From Syngnathus acus (taxonomy: Eukaryota; Chordata; Actinopteri; Syngnathiformes; Syngnathidae), in assembly GCF_901709675.1 (NCBI RefSeq), contig NC_051089.1, positions 3,510,476 through 3,574,475 on the forward strand: DNA of 64,000 nt, written 5' to 3'. The first letter of the stretch is position 1; every line of letters begins with the position of its first letter. A program made the position numbers and the translations under genes. Below, in pieces: positions 12,789 through 33,600 of this stretch. The notes under the pieces are model-generated. The model saw only the letters and a list, made by a program, of their open reading frames with translations. It had not been told where the DNA came from and did no database searches.

Positions 12789-14494
12789 CTGTCTGAAGTG
12801 CTCGTCGAAGCTCCAGTCGGACTGGCCGTTGGGGGAGGCTGCCGGGTGAGCGCCCGCCGGCGACAAGTCCTCATCGGGCTCCTGCTTGACCCGGACGGGC
12901 GGGGACGGCGCCCTCTGCGGGGCCGACGCCGCAAAGCTGCCGTAAGGTCGGGCGGGCGGCATGCGGGCGGCGCTCTGCTGCAGCGCCAGCGTCTGCTTAC
13001 GGAGGAATTCAAGGCCGCCGGCACCGCCTCCGCTCTCGCCGTCCTCGTCGCTACGCTCATCGCCATCCATCATCTCATTGTCGTCGTCGTCCTCCTCGGC
13101 CGAGTCGCGGCCCCGGTCCTCATCGTCCTCTTTCTCAGAGTCTACGCTGCTCTGATTGGTCACGCGGGGCGGTGGCGGAGGCGGAGGCGGCACCACTCCG
13201 GCCAGGCCCTTGCCCATGAAGTTGGGCCCCGGCGTCCGGGCCGCTGCCAGGATGGCCTGCTGAGCGGCCAGCTGCTGAGCGTACATGATGTGGGCCTCAC
13301 GCAGCTTCCTCTCCTTGCGCTCCATCTCCAACCGGGCTTGCTGCTGGCGCTGAAGTTGCTCCATCACCGCTTCCAGCTTCATCCCCCCTGTGGAGGTGTT
13401 CTGAGGAAAGGCTACACCGGGCTCCTGAGACATGCTGGGCTGCAGACCATCAAATAGCTTGTTATTCACGGATCAAATGAATTACATATCAATACAATAA
13501 ATGCAATTGTGAAAACCAAGATTAAGAGAAAAACTATCATGAAAGCCAGAATTGCATTTATTTGACTTGCAATCACACGAATGAGCCATGCACTCAATCG
13601 TCATTGCACAAATTGACGAAATGTGCCCATAAGGCAAAGTAAGAGAGACTATTCATAATTTTGCAAACAAACTGGAGAATGATTGACTAGTATACACAAT
13701 GAGCAGCTGTTTTATCACATGCTCGAACAAAAAAATCAGCATGTGTAAATCTAGATGACGGAGGAATAGATCAACACAAATTAAGATGGATAAATAGATA
13801 GATGGATAGACAACAGGAGATGATGGGTGGATAGAGTGCAGTCAGAGAATAGATAAGAACAAATTAACTGGTAAACCCAGAACAACATCTTACTGAAAAA
13901 GCTACGCTTTAAACAAATTAAACAACATTCCTAAACTGGCTGCACAAGTCTGGTTAAGGTCCATTTTCGATTTAAAAACGTTCTCGCCAAAAATCCGGGA
14001 CAAATGTTTTCATATTTCGACGTTTCTAAATGCCAATTAAAGTCGTTTAGCTTTAAAAGTTAAATACGTAAATATCACTAAACGATTCGTATGTAGCTAA
14101 GAGCGGTTCAATAAAAAGTAACGTAAAATGACCTACGGGTAAAAATGAAGACGCAAACTGTCAAAAAAAAAAGATATATCGCCGTTCTACTCTTTAGCGA
14201 GCAACTCCATCCTCCTCCGTAATTAAATAAAGGTTTTTGAAATACCTAAAAAAAAATGACAAGTCACAGTTAAATGTGCATTGTGGCGTTTTTTTTTTTT
14301 TCTCGACTTTTTGGCTCTTGTACCACACTGGCCTCGCGCGCGCTAATTCAGCAAACCGTTAAAAATAAAGCTGAATTTAATTATTCGCTTAGTTTTTCTG
14401 TTATTTGTAAAAGCAAAAACGGAGTACAGAGGAGCCCGAGGAGAAGAACACTACTCACCATTTGCGCCTTACTACTGCTGGAGTTGTCCACCAT
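12789..14494 (-). CDS. arid3b: ARID3-family transcription factor, 5' coding exons only (arid3b-like)
   Basis: ARID3 proteins are nuclear AT-rich DNA-binding transcription factors. Two coding exons are visible. Exon 1 is 14459-14494: a 12-codon exon beginning MVDNSSSSKAQM with a strong Kozak context (GGCATGG) and a GTGAGT donor. Exon 2 is 12789-13439: a 217-codon open exon entered after CTGCAG and left by GTCGGT, both phase 0. Exon 2 encodes the conserved ARID3 N-terminus MKLEAVMEQLQRQQQ (about residues 30-44), a Gln/Ala-rich helix containing REAHIMYAQQLAAQQ, an eight-proline run, a long Asp/Glu-rich acidic tract, a VKQEPDED stretch resembling a sumoylation motif, and DWSFDEHFRQ immediately before where the ARID domain should start. 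The domain itself lies off the window. ARID3B rather than ARID3A or ARID3C is inferred from the LREAHIMYAQ segment and from linkage to fam219b and cox5a. An internal start at 13382 is possible. Confidence 0.85.
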
Positions 14495-17085
14495 GCCTCC
14501 CGATTGCCTCGCTGCTGGCACTCGTTCAAACTCACTTGTAAACACACGCGCACGCCAGCAGACGAGTACGCGCACGTCCGGGGCGGAAAGAGAGGAGGGG
14601 AGGGGGCAATGTACTCACGATTCACACTAGCAGCAAAAGGCGCTAAAAGCTCTTATTTGCTCCGCTTCTTTCTCCTCTTTTCACTCAATATGAATGGAAC
14701 ATGACCCTTTCGCACCCTACTTTTATTTTAATTATTATATCACGAGCCACGCCCCCGACCCCCCCTTCTTTCTAAATGACACCCCAAGTAAACACGGTGG
14801 CACAAGTATTGTAAGTGCTCACTTGCGGAAATGTGCTGAAGAATGTTGTGTCCGGCAAAGGGAAGACCACCGTGGACATTGGGTGGCCCGTTGCGTTCAA
14901 ATTAGCTGGGAATTTCCAAAGAATACCAACTTCGCCACTTTTCGAAACTAATCTGCCAAATGTTTGTTTGCATAAATATCCCACCCGAGACTGAAACTAC
15001 TGGTTATCCAATAAATATATTAGATGATTAATCAGTAAATCTCCTGCTGTGTCATATATACCAACTCCGATTCAACATTGAACGCATCATTCGCTGATTA
15101 GTATAACAAAGCCATTAAAATGCACGGTAGCGCTATACTACCCCCTGGAGGACCAAAAAAAATCACATGAGTCAGAATGGATCTTTTATTTTATCATGTA
15201 TTGTAAACCAATAAAACAGCAGTCCTATTAAAAAATAAACATACACGCATTGTAAAATAATATATGTAGATTGTCCAGCGGTTGCATAACATATGTTGAC
15301 TTTTGCTACCAACCACTGATGTTAAACTAAAATGGGCCAAAAGGAGGTATTTTTTTTTAGGACTTTCAAATGAAGGAAGTGAAGGCAGATAAGGAGGTAG
15401 GGAGGAGAATGAGGAGGAAGTATGGATGGTGAACTCACAGTCCCTGAAACTAGAAACGTGACAAAATGTCCCCCAAATCAAAGTCAATATGCTGAGTGTC
15501 ACTGGAATGGCCACTTCAACCTTGGCTGACAAGTTTCAGCTAAAACTATCCACAGATAAGATCATACAGGACAAAATTCCTTGGAGTTCTTCACGGTGCC
15601 ATGTCTGCTATTGTGACGTTTCAAACGGTCTTGTTGTGTCTTGAGGACATGTAGCAAATGTTATTGAGCTAAAATGCAATAAAATGAGCACAAACCTACT
15701 CTTGGCACACTGTATGAAAACTTTTGTCGATAGCACACATACGCCTTTAACATCAAACATTTGTTCATCGATTGCGTCAGAAAGTCATTTGAGGGCGCTT
15801 TACGATGCGTTTTATAGAATAAGTGCTTTGCCTCCTCGAGAAGAACACCACGACACGAGTTAACGTATCGTGCGGGCTGAAACCACTGATCATCAAGAAA
15901 AATGCTCTTCCATTCCACAAATGTACAGTGCATAAAAAGCAAAGTACTTGCCCTTTGTTTTTCACACCAATGACAGTTCTGTCATACAAAGTGAAAAGAA
16001 AAAAAAAGTGACATAAACCAATTCTTTTCCTACTAACCACCTCAAAGTTATAAATATATTATAAATAATTCGACTACTGTAGCGCCAACGCGACACTTGA
16101 CATAACGTTGCCTCCCAAAACATCAGAAACCCCTTTGGTTTAACACCCTAGCCTACATGCATATTCTTTTCCAAACTAAATACATTTATAGTGTATTATT
16201 TTACTTTCACATGTTCGTACCCTTCCCACTGTACTTGTCACTTCACTCATTGGCTTTAGTAGCTTGGAAACAGTGCTCATGTTGTTAACGTTTTGACAGG
16301 AGATAATGAAGGCCTCTTAGGACCACGCTGAAAAGAAAAAAAATATAGGAAGACTACAAGGAAAAAGGTTGCTATAAAAAAAAAAGCATTGCATTGTTGC
16401 GCGAAAATGCTACTTTGCGAGAAAGAGGTTGCAATGTTAGAAGACGGAATGTTACCGGAATAAAGCGCGTTAATGTTGATGACATATGACTGCCGTTGGT
16501 CAGAAACCTCTTCGAAACCAGCATGTTTCATAAAGGGAAGACAAAAAAAAAGACAGAATGATTACTGAGCCATTAGCATTGCATCATCAAAGAGAGCAAG
16601 TCAGCATTTCAGATTGGTCGATAATTTGGAAAAAAATAACATTGGCTTCAACGCCAGCAATATTATTCGTTTTTCAAAAAGCATGACTGTACTCAACTCC
16701 ATGCATACACAATAATGTGTACTTGATATCCTATTTGAATCCAACAAGCTTGTAAATGTAGGAATAGGTGACATGAATGTAACAGCAGTCAGGAAATTGC
16801 AGATAAAACATGAAGATGACACACGTCCACACCAGTCACTCTAGTTGCAATTAGACGTATTTAAAAAAAAAAAAAAAAAAATACAAAAATAGGTCAAGCT
16901 TTGGAGTCACAGTGGATAAGGCTTTTTTTTTTTTTTGTTGCTGTTGTCCACCTGCGCAGCGATGCGACTCAGAAGAAGCCCCGGCTCTCGGCTCCGTAGT
17001 GGGAAACGTCAAGAAGGCAGCAAGCGCCGGCCTCCGACACGGGCCACAAACCTGCTTTGGCGGCCCGCAATGGAGCGGTGGCCTT
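14495..17085. other. Intergenic DNA and probable fam219b 3' UTR
   Basis: No coding exon was recognised. The GC-richer part immediately right of 14494 is the likely promoter of the arid3b-like gene. The rest, AT-rich, most likely includes the 3' UTR of fam219b, which is transcribed leftwards from its stop codon at 17086-17088. A minus-strand AATAAA at 15185-15190 is a reasonable end for that transcript. The positions of transcript ends cannot be fixed from sequence alone. Confidence 0.4.
15185..15190 (-). terminator. Candidate polyadenylation signal for fam219b
   Basis: This is an AATAAA hexamer on the minus strand, read as TTTATT on the plus strand, lying downstream of the fam219b stop codon in an otherwise gene-free stretch. 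Other AT-rich hexamers occur nearby, so this is a candidate only. Confidence 0.3.
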
Positions 17086-19429
17086 TCACTGCGTGCAGCA
17101 GGACGGAGTCTCGATGCAGCAGCACACGGAGGAACCCATAGCTTTGGGTGGGATCAGGTCCAGGTCCTCGTCGTCGGGAATCTCGTCCAGGCGGTAGCCG
17201 TCCTGAAGCAGCTGACGACTCAAGTCCGGATGGATCTGGAAGGTACACAGCGAGAGGCAAAGTTTCAAAGCAACCCGGATAGTGGACATTGACTACATTC
17301 TGAAATTAAAAATTAAAAAATGAAAGCTCCATGACTCAAATTGCCATTTTTGCCGCCACCCATATGAAAAGGGGAAATTATGAGGGGAAGAATGTCTGGG
17401 TGTGGGAGTGACTCACCTCGGCCGAAGAGTAGCCCGAGGAGCACTGCTCAAAATCAATCTCTTCATCACTGCAACGGCATGTACAACCAGTTCTGTTATC
17501 AACGTTTTGTGTGTGTGGACAGAATAGAACAGGTTATTCTGTAACAACAGCATTTTGTGTCTTTACCTGTCTGAATCCAGTGCAATCAAAGTTTCCTCTG
17601 CATGTTGACTCAAAGCAGTGTAGCCCTTGTTAAACTTAACTTTTCTATAATTGAAAGAAAAGGAGGGAAATGACGCTCTACGCTCGGGTGACATTCAAGG
17701 ACATGACGGCATTTCTTGCGCTGACCTCTTAGTTCCTTGTCTGGGCTGATGCATGACAGCAGGTCCCGGTGCGAGAGCTTTCTTCTTTAGAGCTTTCCTG
17801 GCGAGCTCCCTGTGTTTTTCTATGACATTAGCAAAGGTTAGCATACACTGCAAGATGACCGCCACGGCTATAGTTACATGCTGTAAAGTCTTCAAACACA
17901 CAACATAAATAAGTCTGTCAACATAAAAGTTTGACTTGGTTGGAATTTAAGATCATGTGCTGTTGCTGTTTTCCTCCAGCACTGTAGGGGGCGGTAACGG
18001 ATGTCGCATGACAATTCAATACATTTATAATCAAATCTTAATTTTATGTAATAAAGGCGTCAAATATTTTTTGAAAAGCCCAATTTGTTACAGCAATATT
18101 CCTATTTTTAAGTCAGTCATAAAACATTTTTTTTAAAAAAAGCAAAGTTATTATGACAAGAGTAAAGTCATAAATAGTTTCGAACAAACTTGCAAATAGT
18201 AAAAAGTTCAATTTACAAAAATAAATGAATATAATAATATAACAATAATATAATAATAAGAGGTCGTGAATGACTTGAAAAAAAATCTAATTCGCACTCT
18301 TATGGTGTTCGCTAAAATAGAATCACTTTTTGCTGACAGATGTGCATTTCACCAATTTTCACTGTGTGTACGTGTGAATGGAAGCACTGAACATGCCATT
18401 TTTGGGGACTATAAAGACTCTCTTTGTGTAAAATTGCTGACATGCTTAATGGCTCTTGTGGACAGCACCTACTACTCACGTAGTTTGAGGTGGATGGCTG
18501 GCGCCCTGGACATGATATACGGTCCTCTCTTCTCTGTCGGCCTGATGCCTACATCACCACTTTTAGGCCTTGCACCACTACCGAGGGCCTTGAGTGGCAA
18601 AATAGAGGGGAATCATTCACATACACTTCCTTACGCAGTCATTTTAATCCTTTCTTTCACTTTTGACAGCCTTTGTCCTTATTTGGGATGCGGTTGAGGT
18701 GGGGCCGACACACCCTTAACTTTTTTACCAGTTAATCTCAGGACAAGTGTAGACAAACAAGTTTTCACATTCATAAGGACAATTTACAGCAGGGATGGAC
18801 AAAATTAACTGGAAAAAATGACACTTAAATTAAATTGGAATCTGTCACAATAAGAAAGACAGGTCTGCTTTTGTGGAGGACTACAGAAATCAGATATTTA
18901 TAGTTAAGGGTCTGTTATTCTGAGTTGGATGATTTAAGATTAAACAAGGTCCTGATCGATTATCAAGAATAACTAATTTGAAAACTGCATATCAATTAAT
19001 CGTTGCAGATTGACAGTGCTGCCCTGTGATTGGTTGGCAACCGGATAAATCAGTCCAATAAATGCCTGGCACCCGCTACAGTTGAGTAAATAAACTTCGA
19101 TTCACACGAAACATAACATGAGCTAGCAAATCCTGAGCTAGCTAAATTTAATTTTATATTAAGCAAAAAAGCACCCCGTCGCTAAAATCCGTCCCAACAT
19201 TCTCCCCATGCAGGAGACATTAGTTCGAGTCAAGCCTTTAGCGGCGTAAATACCCCATAAAGACACAAATCGGGTAGTTCAACTCAGCCAGCTAGCTAGC
19301 CAATCCATCAAGATGCGTTTAGCTTTTAGCTCGACTATCCTTCGCTAGCCGCGAGAGGTCTACCGTTAAATTTCGAGGAGCTTCGAGCAAGTTGTCCTTC
19401 TCGGGCTCCTCGGAGATGTCGTTCATCAT
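17086..19429 (-). CDS. fam219b: FAM219B, conserved vertebrate protein of unknown function
   Basis: Six coding exons join in consistent phase to give 182 residues: 19364-19429, 18480-18588, 17726-17819, 17567-17644, 17417-17468 and 17086-17235. Family hallmarks are [63 protein letters not shown] and [20 protein letters not shown]. The protein ends in a Cys-rich tail, [12 protein letters not shown], which resembles the cysteine-rich C-termini of FAM219A and FAM219B. FAM219 proteins have no established biochemical role, so none is claimed. The MMND start was chosen because FAM219A also begins with a double Met; an in-frame upstream Met at 19522 could extend the protein by 31 residues. FAM219B rather than FAM219A is supported by the upstream neighbour cox5a, which is also its neighbour in human. 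The first donor (ACG|GTAGAC) is the least certain junction. Confidence 0.92.
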
Positions 19430-20107
19430 CTTGGCGTCGGTTGTCACAACGTATAGCACCGCAGCACACCCATGACCAGCCAGTTTGTTGGCAACACTGA
19501 CCGGTAGTACACCGACAATCACGATAGGTTGCTAATGCTAGGTTTTGGTTCAAGTTCCGGTTAACATTTCAAAATAAGATTTTGTGGTAGGAGCGTGGTA
19601 ATTTTTGAGTCGGAATAAACGAATAATTATGAAAACTGATAACTACTTCGATTTTTTGGAAAAACAAATAGAAGCATGATGGATTGACAGTAGTGTGGAT
19701 CTTGGCAGGTTTCATAATAACTACACAAAAATAATTACATTTTAACCATTTTGAACCATTTTACCCTGCCATGTGAATATGTGGCATGTCACATTACATT
19801 TTTTAACAATAAAACACCAGAAAATGCCAATTTGAGCAACCTGTACAGTATATCCATTATGTAATTAAGATTGAACAAACACACACAGAGTTCTGACAGT
19901 ATATGTTTATCCAGTCCACCGTTTTTTACATAATAGGACAATATGGAATCGATCGACACTATAGACATTTTTAACAGGAGACAATTTAGGAGAGTTCATC
20001 TCTCCAAGCACCTGAAGGGGGAAAGAAAGAAAATGAAATGTGCATTGAGTAAAGGTCCATTTATAGATCATACAAGAATCGATCAAAAATTCAGTTACCT
20101 TTGCCTG
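19430..20107. other. Short spacer between fam219b and cox5a, with a probable cox5a 3' UTR exon
   Basis: The cox5a stop is followed after 9 nt by a donor-like GTAACT; the last exon part is 20099-20107. A good acceptor on the minus strand places a noncoding final exon with its upstream edge at 20011. Its downstream end is not clear. The remainder, toward 19430, would hold the fam219b promoter. No further coding sequence was seen. Confidence 0.45.
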
Positions 20108-21471
20108 CTAAATCTTGTCAATGCCGAGCTCCTCCGGCGTGGAGATGCCGAGTTCCGCCAGCGTGGGCTTCAGCTCTTGGATCAAGTATGGATAAATGTC
20201 TTTGTGAGGGCCCGCTTTATCCTGCAAAACAAAAAACAATTTTAGTTCCTAGAAGATCACAATTAGAATACCTCAAATTTCAGAGAAGTTCAAGAAATTT
20301 ACTAGAATTCTATTAATGTAAAGTTGTCAGATTGTATGTATCTGACTAGATAATTGTAGTGTATACTTACATTTTTTAGTGATTGAAATGTTTATCAGGA
20401 AGGAAAGCTGAAACTCACCTTGACAGCCTCCAGGATGCGGATGGCACTGGCCAGGTCGTTGAGTCTCCGGCACGCCCTAAGAGCTGAATCCAGGATTTTG
20501 GCCTCGGGTACCAGGTCATACCCGATCAAAGTGTTCATCCCTTCAAAAATAAAAAATAATTTAAAAAAAAATACTAATGAATACATTTTGCAATCTTTCA
20601 TGTTGCTTGTTTCATCTACATTAGCTCATGGTGGTCATACATTGAATAATGACAACCTTTCTTCAGCTCCCAGTTGTCGATGTCGGGCTTGTTGAAGTAG
20701 GTGACCCAGCGGGCGTCAAACTCCTCATCTGACTCCACTGTGGCATGCGAGTAACATCTGGAAGCTAACGGCGCTGCAAAACATGATGTGCGAGCTTTAT
20801 TTAGACACCCAGTACATTGACAGCAGCACCTATTACTTTTGATTTTTTTAATTTTGAAATTGGTTTTTCCCCAACAACACATTAATAACAGCTAAAAACT
20901 GTATTAATGCCAACAAGTGCCTGCTGCTATTTTTTTAAAGCAGTGGCACAATTTAATAAATCAAACCATAAGCATATTATACAGCACAACGGAATACAAA
21001 TAACATCAAAATCAAAATCGCATTTTAAGAAACTTTAATAATCTTAATATAATATCACCAGTGAATTTAGAAAAAATAAATCTTTTTTCACCCCTATGCG
21101 TGTAATCTGCGACTAATGATTCTCTTAAAGTCACCAACTCCGGTCAACACAAGGTCGTGACATTTAAATTAAACATTAAATTTGGCACTTATATTTTAAA
21201 TTAAAACATATTTTACAACCCCATAGAGGTAGTATTTATTATGAGCGAAACGTCTTGTGAATTATAAAATATACTTCAATGTGACCCTTTGCTAGCGTTC
21301 AGACGCTAACCTAGCTAGCTAGCCGCCCGTGCACCGGCTAATTCCTTTTACTTAAAGATTATTTAACACTGCGGGTGTGAGGCTTGCCGTCCTACCTGTA
21401 TGGCCAGGTCGGAACCGGGTCGCCAAGGTCCGGGCGCCTGTGGCGGAGAGCCGGAGGACTGCACGGAACAT
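20108..21471 (-). CDS. cox5a: Cytochrome c oxidase subunit 5A, mitochondrial
   Basis: COX5A is a nuclear-encoded structural subunit of respiratory complex IV on the matrix side of the inner mitochondrial membrane. Four coding exons in consistent phase give 142 residues: 21396-21471, 20657-20773, 20419-20540 and 20108-20221. The first 30 or so residues ([20 protein letters not shown]) are Arg/Ser/Ala-rich with no acidic residue, as in a mitochondrial targeting peptide. The mature part shows the family landmarks [70 protein letters not shown] and [19 protein letters not shown], ending IDKI where mammals have DKV. Human COX5A has 150 residues. Exon 2 leaves through a weak donor, GTTGTC. The upstream 100 bp hold a TCACGTGA E-box and a CCGGAA ETS-type motif, reasonable for a respiratory gene. 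Confidence 0.96.
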
Positions 21472-21558
21472 AGTAGAGAAGCGGATGCTAACAGCTAAAT
21501 GTGAGTGTGTGGAGGCAATAAAAAAGGACCCTGGAAGCCGGAAAAATACGAAAAGCAA

Positions 21559-21566
21559 TCACGTGA
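21559..21566. promoter_or_regulatory. Palindromic E-box upstream of cox5a
   Basis: TCACGTGA sits 88 bp upstream of the cox5a ATG. CACGTG E-boxes bind USF, MYC and TFE-type bHLH factors. A CCGGAA motif, the core bound by ETS/GABP (NRF-2), lies about 25 bp closer to the ATG. GABP control of nuclear COX genes is known in mammals. Binding here is inferred. Confidence 0.4.
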
Positions 21567-22385
21567 CTTACGGAAATAACCGAAGTCCTCCGGTTACTGC
21601 TGGCCCATCCTAATTGTGTTTCACCGCTAGAGGGAGCGCTTGATATAAAAATAAATAGAAATTAGATTTTAGATTACTTTAAATGAAATTGACCAACCTA
21701 CAGAATTCTTGATGCACTTTTTATCTTGACTATTTGAAGGAATGAAGGAAAGATGGTGCAACGGATAAAAGGCAAGAATAGAAGGAAGAGAGTGATAAGG
21801 ATAGAAAGAAGGAAGAACACAAAACATAAACAAACAAAAAAAACCTGATCTGACGCCTTAACTCTGGTTTAAAATCAGGGTTTGAAATCCTGGTTAAGAC
21901 TGACACGTTTTGGATGTACAATTTGGATGTAATTCAGCCATGTTGTATGTACATATAAGTGCGTGTGTATGTAGTAGGAGTCACAAAATGGATGTAGAGC
22001 AGATTAGTCGCCCTAATCCCAACCCCGCAGGCTCAATGCAACACACTAGACGCCCATTAGTGTAATTCCCTGCTACACATCTCCAGTTTATTTTTATCAT
22101 CCTTGTTTTTTTTTTTTGTCATTTTAAATATCCCAAGAAAAAGAAAAGCTTCAAAATGAGTCATTAAGATAAGCTCCTTGACTTCTACCTGACCTTTACA
22201 AAGTAAAAGTTAATTTCTTAAAGTAAATGAGAAGTAGTGCCGCATGAATGTCATCAAAGTCTTATTTAATCCGATTGTGAATTAATTTCACGTTAATTGG
22301 TTTTGTGGGAGCGCGGAGGTTGCAACGAGGAAAATCAAATCCTGAAAGAGAAGAATAAGGAGTCTGAATTTATCGTTCTGAAGGT

Positions 22386-22391
22386 TTTATT
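22386..22391 (-). terminator. Candidate polyadenylation signal for snap25
   Basis: This is an AATAAA hexamer on the minus strand about 670 bp downstream of the snap25 stop codon. The position gives a plausible short 3' UTR. Longer isoforms are not excluded. Confidence 0.4.
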
Positions 22392-23059
22392 GGCTTTGTT
22401 TTCCCAGTGTACAACTCTTATGTAGTGATTGCTCACAGTCTGGAAAGGATGAAACAGACAGACAAGAGAGTGGCACAATGTAGCAGACAGGGCCGAGGGA
22501 ACTGTTATAGATATGGGCCCCTCCTCTGTACGTATACAGTTAGGATATTTTTGTGCCGGCGAATGAATATTTAATGGTCGAGCAGAGGAGGAGCTGAATG
22601 TGCTTAGAGCCAAATGGCGAAGAAATTAAAAAAAAAAAGAACCCAACCCACAGCTCTTTATAATCGATAAGAACACCAGATTGCACGTTTGGAACTTGGT
22701 CTGATTTAGCTCCCTGAGGACAAAAGCGTGTATATACAATCTCTAGCATCAGATTTGAAGTGACTGGAATTAATATTTCATCATATACAGTTTATACGTA
22801 CGCAGTCACTAAATCCCGATAACAGTCAAGATGAGTGTCTTTTGAATTTTACATCAATAAAAACAGGCAGAATGAGGGGCTGGGGAACCAATACAGAACA
22901 ATAAAAGGAAGTGCTGATATGTGCAAACGTCTACATGTGTCACAATAGAAGCAATGTTTTGCAGAGGCAATACAGGGATGGGAATTATGTGTGTTTCTGT
23001 ATTTGTGTGTGCGAACGTGCATGTGTGTGTGTTTTAAATATTGTACAGGGTGTTGAAGT

Positions 23060-31621
<8,562 letters not shown>

Positions 31622-33540
31622 GGTGGGTGTTGAACCTTGAACTCAACGACGACGTAACTGGAAGAAGAAAAAAAGCAAGATGGTGAGACAAAGCACACCT
31701 TGTGGGGAAAAAAAAAAATCGAGATAAGTCTTCATAAATTGGATAGTAGACATGCAAAGCTGACAATGACATTTCAATAACAACCAAGATAAAAAATCAA
31801 TGTTAGCCGCATTAAATACTCTCTGTAGTTGAGTAACAAGAGTTTACTCTGTCTGTCCGTCCATCCATCCATTCACAATCTCATTTGAAGACATGAACTC
31901 GTTTGTTTCCAGTGCACAGATTGCATTTTATAACTGCATTAACACCGTTTGTGCGATGCGGAAATTTAATTTTCCGCGCCGGAATTGTACAGTAGGTTAC
32001 AGTAACAAAAAGATGTCTAATTATGATTATAATTTGTTTTTGTGAACAATCTTGAAAAATAATCTCACTGCAACACCCTCCCAGTTTTGTAACTGTGATT
32101 TATTATATTATAATTTTTTTTTTTAATTTCTCTACCCAAGCAAACCAATAAATACATTCATGTTTTACAATAAATATGATCAGATTTATGATAATTAAAA
32201 GTTTTGGTTTTCCAGGTTAGGCATCTTTTAAGGTGCTAACCTACCATTTTTCACTCACGTTTTTTTTCCAGCCAGTGTTTAAGTATGAAGGAGGTCTGCT
32301 CTATGATGATGTATCTCCACCCATCTCCTCCTCCTTAATAATTCAACACCTGTTTTTTTGCACGCTAGAATATTGATGTCCATATTTTTCATTTCCAACA
32401 TGGCAAGAGAAGCCAAATATGCTTGATCACCAATCGAGTGTCGTTTCAGTTCCTGGGCCAACATCCGTCCGCCCGCTCACCGACTAATTATTGATCGTGT
32501 GATTATCTTGCTGGCTTCCTAGCTGAGGTTTCTTCTTCCAATTTCCTCCGCTGTCGCCTCCTCGTCTCCTTCCGACATTTTAAAAATGGAAACCCGCCGT
32601 GTCGCCTCTCAAAACGGACAGCTGAAGTGCAACTGATGAGGTCTTTCCATTTATAATTGATACAGAGCAGGACTACATTTCTACTGTATGATGGCCTATT
32701 TAGATGGATATAACTTGAATGGCAAAGGTCAGCCACCTGGTCTTCATCTTCACAGACATCAAGTCAAGGCCTTAAATGCCGCCGCCGCCGCCGCCCCCTT
32801 CTCGCCGCCCAATCAGCTGCTTCGATGGACAGCGGCTGCCGGGCTCAGGAGGATTAAAGTCAGAGCGAGGAAAAGAGGATTTACTCTCACTCTACACTCT
32901 CTCTTCCAACGCCATTTCCTCCTTTTGTCTCGACGTAAGCGTTCGGGTTCAAGCGTGATCCCAACTTGACACCTAAATTCTCGTACGTTGGCGAACTCTA
33001 TGATTGGCAAACTGATTGGTGCAAAACAATAATTAATGCTGCGGGAAATCTCGAGTGTGAAATAAGAAGGCATGCGAAGGAACAAAAAAAAAAAGTCGCT
33101 TGGGCCGAGATGAGCGGGCAATAAATATCACGTTTAATGCCGTAATAAACCTAAAACCTCTTTTATTATCTCAATAAAACATGTTTCGTCCAGTCATCCG
33201 TGGTTCTTGTGGACCTATTAAGAACGATGCTGTAGATTAGTGAAATTAATTAGTTTGAAGCAGCAGTCAGGCATGGAAAGCCGAAGCTTCATGTTTTGGT
33301 TAACGTCGCAATAGTGCGGGAGAAGAAATGTTAACGTGGCAGTTCAAACACGTGCGCAGCTTGGACATGATTGTCACAAATGAGTCATGAATCGTGTGTG
33401 TGTGTTGCTACTCCATGCTGACCTATAAACAGGAAGCACATGCGATGTAAGCAGGCCAGAGAGCATCATAGTAGCCTGGAGCCAAAGGAAAAAAAAAACA
33501 AAAAAAACAATCCAAATGCTGACTCCTTCTCCTTGACCAC

Positions 33541-33543
<3 letters not shown>

Positions 33544-33595
<52 letters not shown>

Positions 33596-33600
33596 GCACA
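33544..33600. repeat. (CA)n microsatellite
   Basis: About 57 bp of CA repeat, ending in CGCACGCACA, upstream of snap25. Confidence 0.92.

Larger units (their letters stand above)
21472..23059. other. cox5a promoter side and snap25 3' UTR
   Basis: No coding exon was recognised. The first 100-150 bp right of 21471 are the likely cox5a promoter. From about 22380 to 23059 the sequence lies immediately downstream of the snap25 stop codon and is its probable 3' UTR, ending near a minus-strand AATAAA at 22386-22391. The piece between, about 21650-22370, contains only AT-rich and GA-rich sequence. Confidence 0.45.

Noticed and set aside
12666-13457. 263-residue plus-strand open frame
   Set aside because: It is antisense to the arid3b-like coding exon, whose GC-rich sequence lacks stops on the other strand.
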